Source: an uncultured Prevotellaceae bacterium (GTDB lineage Bacteria > Bacteroidota > Bacteroidia > Bacteroidales > Bacteroidaceae). Taken from it: DNA of 10,872 nt. Location: assembly GCA_947176655.1 (NCBI GenBank), contig CAMWRK010000058.1, positions 1 to 10,872 on the forward strand, given 5' to 3'. This document shows, piece by piece, positions 6,112-10,872 of the stretch. Under the pieces are notes generated by a model. The model did no database searches, had not been told where the DNA came from, and was given only the letters and a program-made list of their open reading frames with translations. The first letter of the stretch is position 1, and every line of letters starts with the position of its first letter. The position numbers and the translations under genes are program-made.

Positions 6112-6719
6112 CCTTTCATGGTTTTCCCCTCGTGGCGTCCCGCTTCCAAGGCTTTTCTGTAACACTCGCGGCACAGCGGTTCGTATTCGGTCTTCTCGCC
6201 CAAGAGCACCTGCTTGTCCACATCTACCAGACGGTGGCTTATGTAGGCCAGTGCGCCGCACCTCATGCAGATGGCGTGAACCTTGCTTACTTCGTCGGCT
6301 ATGGCAAGCAGAGCGGGCATGGGGCCGAAAGGTTCACCCTTGAAGTCGAGGTCAAGTCCTGCAACGATGACACGTATGCCCTGATTGGCCAAAGAGTTAC
6401 ACACATCTACTATGTGCCTGTCGAAGAACTGTGCCTCGTCTATACCTATGACATCGTAGCCTTGTGCCATAAGCAGTATGCTGGTGCTGGAGTCTATGGG
6501 GGTGCTGGCAATGCTGTTGCCTTCGTGGCTCACGACATCCTCGCTGCTGTAACGCGTGTCCATAGCTGGCTTGAATATTTCCACCCTTTGCTTTGCGAAT
6601 ATGGCACGCTTTATACGGCGAATGAGTTCCTCCGTCTTGCCGGAAAACATGGAGCCGCATATAACCTCTATCCTACCTCGGCGCACTGTCTCGCCGCCGT
6701 TGCTGGTCACATCTTTCAT
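6108..6719 (-). CDS. tdk: Thymidine kinase (type II, zinc-binding)
   Basis: Phosphorylates thymidine to dTMP in the nucleotide salvage pathway; cytosolic. The protein has 203 residues. The P-loop GSMFSGKTE is at 22-30, the second core motif DEAQFF at 94-99 (with the catalytic acidic residue), and a lid/zinc structure is formed by CMRC (151-154) and CREC (183-186), all four cysteines present. TEYEPLC near 177-183 is the thymidine-binding segment of this family. The Met at 6719 puts about 14 variable residues before the conserved RRGRIEVICGSMFSGKTEELIRR block, as in other Bacteroidales Tdk proteins. The stop overlaps the GTG start of the downstream HhH protein. The gene is divergent from rsmI, with a 192-bp gap holding promoter elements for both. 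Confidence 0.96.
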   Translation of the reverse strand: MKDVTSNGGETVRRGRIEVICGSMFSGKTEELIRRIKRAIFAKQRVEIFKPAMDTRYSSEDVVSHEGNSIASTPIDSSTSILLMAQGYDVIGIDEAQFFDRHIVDVCNSLANQGIRVIVAGLDLDFKGEPFGPMPALLAIADEVSKVHAICMRCGALAYISHRLVDVDKQVLLGEKTEYEPLCRECYRKALEAGRHEGKTMKG

Positions 6720-6755
6720 ACGGTTGTCTGTCTGTTGTACTTTCTGTTACGCGTA

Positions 6756-6763
6756 CAAAGGTA
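6756..6763 (-). promoter_or_regulatory. Candidate -7 promoter element for tdk
   Basis: The - strand reads TACCTTTG, an exact TAnnTTTG match, 36 bp before the tdk start codon. I do not see a TTG -33 element at the expected 19-21 bp distance, so this is only a partial promoter match. The position in a divergent intergenic region supports it. Confidence 0.45.
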
Positions 6764-6846
6764 CACATTATACCCGGATGCCTTTGTGAGTGTGCGCATA
6801 ATGTACGTATAAATATAGGAGAAAGGTATTTTTTAGCTACACATGG

Positions 6847-6878
6847 TTGCAGGAATTAAAATATTATGCTTAAATTTG
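6847..6878 (+). promoter_or_regulatory. Bacteroidetes-type promoter of rsmI
   Basis: TTG at 6847-6849 and TAAATTTG at 6871-6878 are separated by 21 bp and match the housekeeping Bacteroidetes promoter (TTG, 19-21 bp, TAnnTTTG). Transcription would begin near 6884-6888, giving a leader of about 25 nt before the rsmI ATG at 6912. Confidence 0.6.
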
Positions 6879-6911
6879 TGGACACAATAGGGAAACTAAT
6901 TCCTTACGTCA

Positions 6912-7682
6912 ATGGGAATATTGTATTTAGTGCCGACCCCTGTCGGCAATATGGAGGACATTACCGCCAGGGCTTTGCGTATTCTGCGCGAATGCGATTT
7001 GATTTTGGCCGAGGATACGCGTACCAGCGGCAACTTGTTGCGCCATTTTGATATACGCAAACCCATGCTGTCTTATCACAAATTCAATGAGCATCAGACA
7101 GTGACGCGTGTTGTGGAGCGTCTTCTCGGAGGGGAAGTCATTACTGTTGTCAGCGATGCCGGCACTCCTGGAGTCAGCGACCCGGGGTTCCTTGTCGTCC
7201 GCGAGGCCGTGAAGGCGGGTGTGGAGGTAATAACACTCCCGGGGGCTACGGCTCTTGTTCCCGCCTTGGTGAGCAGCGGTCTGCCGTGCGACAGGTTCTG
7301 TTTCGAGGGATTCCTGCCTCAGAAAAAAGGGCGGCAGACACGTCTTGAGACTCTGAGGACGGAGAACCGCACCATGATTTTTTATGAGAGCCCGCATCGT
7401 GTACTGAAAACGCTGCAACAGTTTGCCGGCATATTCGGTGCGGAACGCAGGTGCAGCGTGTGTCGCGAGATAAGCAAACTGCACGAGGAGAGCGTGCGCG
7501 GAACGCTGTCTGAGGTGATAGAACACTTTACCGAAGTCGAGCCGCGCGGCGAATTTGTCATAGTGGTGGCAGGGATGGAGGGGGATGCCGCTTCTTTGTC
7601 TGGCTCAGGGCTTGCGGAGACTTCAGACGGGGAAGATGTTGGAGAACGTCATTTCAGTAGGTACAGAAACAAGCAGTCATAA
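6912..7682 (+). CDS. rsmI: 16S rRNA (cytidine(1402)-2'-O)-methyltransferase
   Basis: Uses S-adenosylmethionine to methylate the ribose of C1402 in the ribosomal decoding centre. The 256-residue protein shows the tetrapyrrole-methylase fold motifs of RsmI: LVPTPVGNMEDIT (6-18), LAEDTRTS (32-39), VVSDAGTPGVSDPG (79-92), ITLPGATALVPALVSSGLP (107-125), FEGFLPQKKG (131-140), FYESPHR (157-163) and GEFVIVVAG near 213-221. The ATG at 6912 places the first strand GILYLVPTPVG at the N-terminus, as expected. After residue about 224 comes a low-complexity tail of roughly 30 residues (Ser, Gly, Glu, Asp) in place of the C-terminal domain seen in the longer E. coli protein. The gene is divergent from tdk and has its own promoter. 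Confidence 0.96.
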   Translation: MGILYLVPTPVGNMEDITARALRILRECDLILAEDTRTSGNLLRHFDIRKPMLSYHKFNEHQTVTRVVERLLGGEVITVVSDAGTPGVSDPGFLVVREAVKAGVEVITLPGATALVPALVSSGLPCDRFCFEGFLPQKKGRQTRLETLRTENRTMIFYESPHRVLKTLQQFAGIFGAERRCSVCREISKLHEESVRGTLSEVIEHFTEVEPRGEFVIVVAGMEGDAASLSGSGLAETSDGEDVGERHFSRYRNKQS

Positions 7683-7700
7683 GTAAACCATGACTTGCTT
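7671..7700 (+). terminator. Hairpin overlapping the rsmI stop codon, possible terminator
   Basis: AAGCAGTCAT (7671-7680) pairs with ATGACTTGCTT (7690-7700) to give ten base pairs with a single bulged T and a 9-nt loop; the rsmI stop TAA lies at its base. The following sequence is A/T rich (ATAAAATAAATTT) without a pure T-run. It may act as a weak terminator or processing/stability hairpin between rsmI and the lipoprotein gene. Confidence 0.4.
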
Positions 7701-7745
7701 ATAAAATAAATTTCACGACTTACCTAACCAAAAGAACACAGACTC

Positions 7746-8600
7746 ATGAAAAAGATCACTATCATTGCCTCAGGCTTTGCCATGCTTCTGGCAGCCTGTC
7801 AGAACGGGAACGATGGCAGCAGCCGTATGCAACAGCAACTGGATTCGCTGCAGGCTATCGTGGACAACAAGGACGGAGAGCTGAACGACTTAATTGCCAC
7901 CATGACAGAGGTCCAGAACGGTATACGCCGCATAGCTGAGGCGGAGGGACGTGTGACGGTGGCTGACGGCAATATGGAAAGCGCGTCTTCGCGTGCCATC
8001 ATACGTGACAATCTGGAGTATATACGCGATGCAATGCAGCAGAACCGCGAACTGGTGGCACAGCTTCGCGAGAAACTGAATGCCAGTCGTTTCAAGGAGA
8101 ACAAGATGAAAGGACTGATAGACGGGCTTCAGGCACAGGTGGAGAGTCAGAACCAGCGTATACAGGAATTGGAGGCTTCTCTGGCAGAGAAGGATGCTAC
8201 CATAGTGGCACAGACGGGACGCATAGATTCGCTTTCGCGTGATGTGGCTGCCCTGACCGAGACAAATCAGGAACAGTCAGGTACGGTGGCACGTCAGGAG
8301 AAGCAGCTCAACAGTGCGTGGTTTGTGTATGGTACAAAGGCCGAACTTAAGGAGCAGGGAATCCTGAAAGGTTCAGAGGTGCTCAAAGACAGCGAGTACA
8401 ATAAAGATTATTTTACCGAGATAGACATACGGCACGTCAAGGAGATTAAGACATACAGCAGGTCTGCCACTTTGCTGACGACACATCCGTCCGACAGCTA
8501 TATCCTTGCCAAGGATGCTAACGGGCTGTACGAGTTGCGCATAGCCAATCCGACCCGTTTCTGGAGCGTGAGCCGCTATCTGGTGATGCTTGTCAAATAG
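7746..8600 (+). CDS. Coiled-coil lipoprotein (possible Cbp1-type adhesin family)
   Basis: A 284-residue envelope protein. The N-terminus MKKITIIASGFAMLLAAC is a lipoprotein signal peptide with lipobox LAAC, so Cys18 would be lipidated. Residues about 28-56 and 88-190 are predicted coiled coil, rich in Gln, Glu, Leu and Ala (for example QVESQNQRIQELEASLAEKD). A globular C-terminal part follows (191-284) and begins WFVYGTKAELKEQGIL. Two DSL sites (33-35 and 161-163) fit the D(S/T)(A/I/L/V/M/T) O-glycosylation motif of Bacteroides. The architecture resembles Bacteroides lipoproteins annotated as Cbp1-family collagen-binding adhesins, but I recall this only from general layout and do not assert collagen binding. 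It lies between rsmI and hflX in the same direction, 63 bp after rsmI. Confidence 0.88.
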   Translation: MKKITIIASGFAMLLAACQNGNDGSSRMQQQLDSLQAIVDNKDGELNDLIATMTEVQNGIRRIAEAEGRVTVADGNMESASSRAIIRDNLEYIRDAMQQNRELVAQLREKLNASRFKENKMKGLIDGLQAQVESQNQRIQELEASLAEKDATIVAQTGRIDSLSRDVAALTETNQEQSGTVARQEKQLNSAWFVYGTKAELKEQGILKGSEVLKDSEYNKDYFTEIDIRHVKEIKTYSRSATLLTTHPSDSYILAKDANGLYELRIANPTRFWSVSRYLVMLVK

Positions 8601-8626
8601 GTGGCAAGAAACGTATGTAACGACTG

Positions 8627-9949
8627 ATGAAGACAACACGAAGCAAATATTATAACGCCTCGCGATCCAGCCTGCCTTTCGAGGACGGAATAGGGAAGGT
8701 GGCCGGAACATGTGCTGACGCATCAGATGGGGAGACTGCTGTGCTGGTTGGCATAATAACCCCTCAGCAGAATGAGCGCAGGACAGGCGAGTATCTGGAC
8801 GAACTGGAATTCCTGGCAGAAACGGCAGGGGCACATACCGTGAAACGTTTTACGCAGCGCATGACCGGTCCTTCAAGCGTGACGTATCTCGGCATAGGCA
8901 AGTTGCAGGAGATACGCGCGTGGATAGATGCGGAGGAAGAGGCTGAACGCCATATCTCCATGGTCATCTTTGACGACGAACTGTCTGCCAAGCAGCTACG
9001 TAACATAGAGAAAGAACTGGGTGTCAAGATACTTGACCGTACGTCGCTCATATTGGACATCTTTGCCATGCGTGCGCAGACTGCCAACGCCAAGACGCAG
9101 GTGGAACTGGCGCAATATCGCTATATGCTGCCACGCCTGCAACGTCTGTGGACGCACCTGGAACGTCAGGGCGGCGGTTCGGGTAGCGGCGGCGGCAAAG
9201 GTTCGGTGGGTCTGCGTGGTCCCGGAGAGACACAGTTGGAAATGGACAGACGTATTATTCTGAACCGCATGGCCTTGTTGAAGCAGCGGCTGACCGATAT
9301 AGACAGACAGAAGACAACACAGCGAGGCAACCGTGGGCGCATGATACGTGTGGCTCTTGTGGGTTATACCAATGTTGGCAAGTCCACATTGATGAATCTG
9401 CTTTCCAAAAGCGACGTGTTTGCCGAAAACAAACTTTTTGCTACATTGGACACTACTGTGCGCAAGGTCATAGTGGACAATCTGCCCTTCCTGCTGTCGG
9501 ATACGGTAGGATTCATACGCAAACTGCCGCATGACCTGGTGGATTCATTCAAGAGCACGCTGGATGAGGTGCGCGAAGCCGACCTGCTTCTGCACGTAGT
9601 GGACATATCGCATCCGGAATTCGAGGAACAGATTGCAGTAGTGGAGAAGACTCTGGCCGATCTGGGCTGTGCCGGGAAACCGTCAATGATAATATTCAAC
9701 AAGGTGGATGCTTACAGGTGGGTGGAGAAGGATGCCGATGACCTTACGCCGTCCACACGGGAGAATGTCTCTCTGGACAATCTCATACATACATGGATGA
9801 CGCGCCTGTCAGGCGAATGCCTGTTCGTTTCTGCCCTCGAGAAGACGGGTTACGACACTCTGCGGAGGGTGCTGTACAACAAGGTGCGGGAATTTCATGT
9901 GCAGAAGTATCCTTACAACGACTTCCTCTTTGAACATTACGAGGAATAA
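8627..9949 (+). CDS. hflX: GTPase HflX, ribosome-associated
   Basis: A translational GTPase-like protein that binds the large ribosomal subunit; in E. coli it splits stalled 70S ribosomes under heat stress. The protein has 440 residues. The HflX N-terminal domain covers about 37-180 (TAVLVGIITPQQNERRTGEYLDELEFLAETAG). A glycine-rich linker GGGSGSGGGKGSVGLRGPGETQLEMDRR (partly 182-209) leads into a coiled segment. The G domain has G1 GYTNVGKST (246-254), switch I FATLDTT (271-277), G3 DTVGF (292-296), G4 NKVD (358-361) and G5 SAL (402-404). The first roughly 35 residues are an extra N-terminal stretch not seen in many relatives; no other Met start is available before the conserved domain. The start lies 26 bp after the lipoprotein stop. 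Confidence 0.96.
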   Translation: MKTTRSKYYNASRSSLPFEDGIGKVAGTCADASDGETAVLVGIITPQQNERRTGEYLDELEFLAETAGAHTVKRFTQRMTGPSSVTYLGIGKLQEIRAWIDAEEEAERHISMVIFDDELSAKQLRNIEKELGVKILDRTSLILDIFAMRAQTANAKTQVELAQYRYMLPRLQRLWTHLERQGGGSGSGGGKGSVGLRGPGETQLEMDRRIILNRMALLKQRLTDIDRQKTTQRGNRGRMIRVALVGYTNVGKSTLMNLLSKSDVFAENKLFATLDTTVRKVIVDNLPFLLSDTVGFIRKLPHDLVDSFKSTLDEVREADLLLHVVDISHPEFEEQIAVVEKTLADLGCAGKPSMIIFNKVDAYRWVEKDADDLTPSTRENVSLDNLIHTWMTRLSGECLFVSALEKTGYDTLRRVLYNKVREFHVQKYPYNDFLFEHYEE

Positions 9950-9959
9950 CATTCATATT

Positions 9960-10872
9960 ATGCAGAAAGCAAATGAGAATGCGGAACATGCACCGCAGCT
10001 GGAGCATCATTCCATACTGGACGAGAGGATAACTTTTGACCGTTTTGTGCGCGGTCTTCTGCTTGTGGGATGTGCGGCGGGCATATATCTTCTGCTGGAC
10101 ATGCTCAGCGGAGTGCTGTGGCCGTTTTTTGTGGCATGGCTGCTGGCCTACATGATGTATCCGATGGTTCTTTTTCTGGAACTGAAGTGCCACATACGTT
10201 ACCGTCTGCTCAGCATTTTGGCGGCGTTGTTGCTGGTGTCGGGGGTGGTGACAGCTTTGGTGGTTCTGACGGTTCCGCCAGCCGTGCAGCAGATTGCATG
10301 TCTGTACGATGACCTGATGCTTTATGCGACGACATATTTTGCCGGAACGGATGTACCTCAGCGAATAGAAGCGTTCTTCGCACAGAATTTCGACCAGAAT
10401 GACATTATACGTTTCTTTCAGAATGATGATGTCATAGATGCCGTCAGCGCGGCTCTGACGCATTCGTGGAGCCTGTTCTCGGAGACTATGAACATTGTGT
10501 GGGAGATAGTGAGTTTTATGATAGTGCTGCTGTATCTGTTCTTCTTTCTGATGGACTATGAGAAGGTCAACCAGAACTGGATACGTGTCATTCCGCGCGA
10601 TCAGCGCCCAATGGCGGGTCAGATTGCCGCAGCCATAAAACGCGAGATGAACTCGTATTTCCGCGGACAGGCTACTGTCGCTTTTATCGTGGGCGTGCTG
10701 TTCAGCATAGGTTTTCTTATCATAGATTTCCCGATGGCTATAGGTCTTGGAATGTTTATCGGCTTGCTCAACATGGTGCCGTATGCACAGTTGCTGGGCT
10801 TTATTCCCACTATATTGCTTGCTTTGCTCAAGGCCAATGATACTGGCGGTAGTTTTTGGCTTATATTCCTGA
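9960..10872 (+). CDS. AI-2E family transporter, N-terminal part (3' truncated)
   Basis: The ATG at 9960, 10 bp after the hflX stop, opens a frame that runs off the window end after 304 codons. The protein is a polytopic inner-membrane protein of the PF01594 family (AI-2E transporter/YhhQ-PerM-like permeases). Hydrophobic segments lie at about 31-48 and 51-73, 83-105, 175-198, 238-255 and 258-290. Family signatures include the FRGQ turn (235-238) and NMVPYAQLLGFIPT (271-284), plus the amphipathic periplasmic stretch between 106 and 170. Members transport varied substrates, including Na+/H+ exchange in some bacteria and AI-2 export in E. coli TqsA, so the substrate here cannot be named. The short spacing suggests co-transcription with hflX. 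Confidence 0.92.
   Translation, partial: MQKANENAEHAPQLEHHSILDERITFDRFVRGLLLVGCAAGIYLLLDMLSGVLWPFFVAWLLAYMMYPMVLFLELKCHIRYRLLSILAALLLVSGVVTALVVLTVPPAVQQIACLYDDLMLYATTYFAGTDVPQRIEAFFAQNFDQNDIIRFFQNDDVIDAVSAALTHSWSLFSETMNIVWEIVSFMIVLLYLFFFLMDYEKVNQNWIRVIPRDQRPMAGQIAAAIKREMNSYFRGQATVAFIVGVLFSIGFLIIDFPMAIGLGMFIGLLNMVPYAQLLGFIPTILLALLKANDTGGSFWLIFL

Noticed and set aside
6093..6812. A 239-codon open frame on the + strand opposite tdk
   Set aside because: It is the antisense of tdk, which has every expected catalytic and zinc motif. The antisense product has no recognisable domain and reads as a composition artefact.
6927..7526. A 199-codon open frame on the - strand opposite rsmI
   Set aside because: It is the antisense shadow of a complete rsmI gene with all family motifs; no independent start or domain evidence.
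7707..7714. Possible promoter TAAATTTC before the lipoprotein gene
   Set aside because: It misses the last G of TAnnTTTG and has no TTG at 19-21 bp upstream, so it does not reach the level of the rsmI promoter.
9175..9215. GC-rich GGC/GGT repeats that might be a simple repeat element
   Set aside because: They encode the glycine-rich linker normally found in HflX between its N-terminal and GTPase domains.
8996..9532. A 178-codon open frame on the - strand inside hflX
   Set aside because: It lies entirely opposite the HflX GTPase domain, whose motifs are intact, and the translation shows no domain pattern.
9783..10463. A 226-codon - strand open frame opposite the hflX 3' end and the AI-2E family gene
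   Set aside because: The + strand gene has clear membrane segments and family motifs. The opposite frame is rich in His, Gln and Arg, as expected from reading a hydrophobic gene backwards.

Overview
The window looks like an ordinary chromosomal segment of a member of the Bacteroidales (Bacteroides/Prevotella-like; the genus cannot be settled by eye). Reasons are the protein sequences (DnaE, Tdk, HflX, the acidic 106-residue protein and the helix-hairpin-helix outer-membrane-type protein all read like Bacteroidales versions), promoter elements of the Bacteroidetes type (TAnnTTTG), few Shine-Dalgarno sequences, and a tRNA gene without an encoded CCA end. I see no transposase, phage gene, CRISPR array or toxin/defence cassette.

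Left part (1-3717, + strand): the 3' end of dnaE, then a tightly packed run trxA - acidic hypothetical - tadA - yraN - birA - pyrH. The genes overlap by a few bases or are separated by short gaps, so they probably form one or two operons of housekeeping functions: replication, thiol redox, tRNA wobble editing, nuclease-like YraN, protein biotinylation and UMP phosphorylation. A 246-bp non-coding stretch with several inverted repeats (3718-3963) separates pyrH from the convergent block.

Middle part (3964-6719, - strand): tdk, followed by a large secreted helix-hairpin-helix/beta-rich protein, with a tRNA-Leu(UAA) gene on the same strand. The tRNA lies inside the open reading frame of the secreted protein: a convincing signal peptide is encoded upstream of the tRNA, overlapping the tdk stop by 4 bases, and the conserved domain lies downstream, all in one uninterrupted frame. 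A Bacteroidetes -7 promoter element sits within the signal-peptide codons, and a 9-bp hairpin brackets an alternative start just after the tRNA. This nested arrangement is the most unusual thing in the window.

Right part (6912-10872, + strand): rsmI (divergent from tdk, with a good promoter), a coiled-coil lipoprotein, hflX and the first 304 codons of an AI-2E-family (PF01594) membrane protein cut off by the window edge. RsmI and HflX both act on the ribosome. The lipoprotein between them resembles Bacteroides coiled-coil lipoproteins annotated as Cbp1-type adhesins, but that name is tentative.
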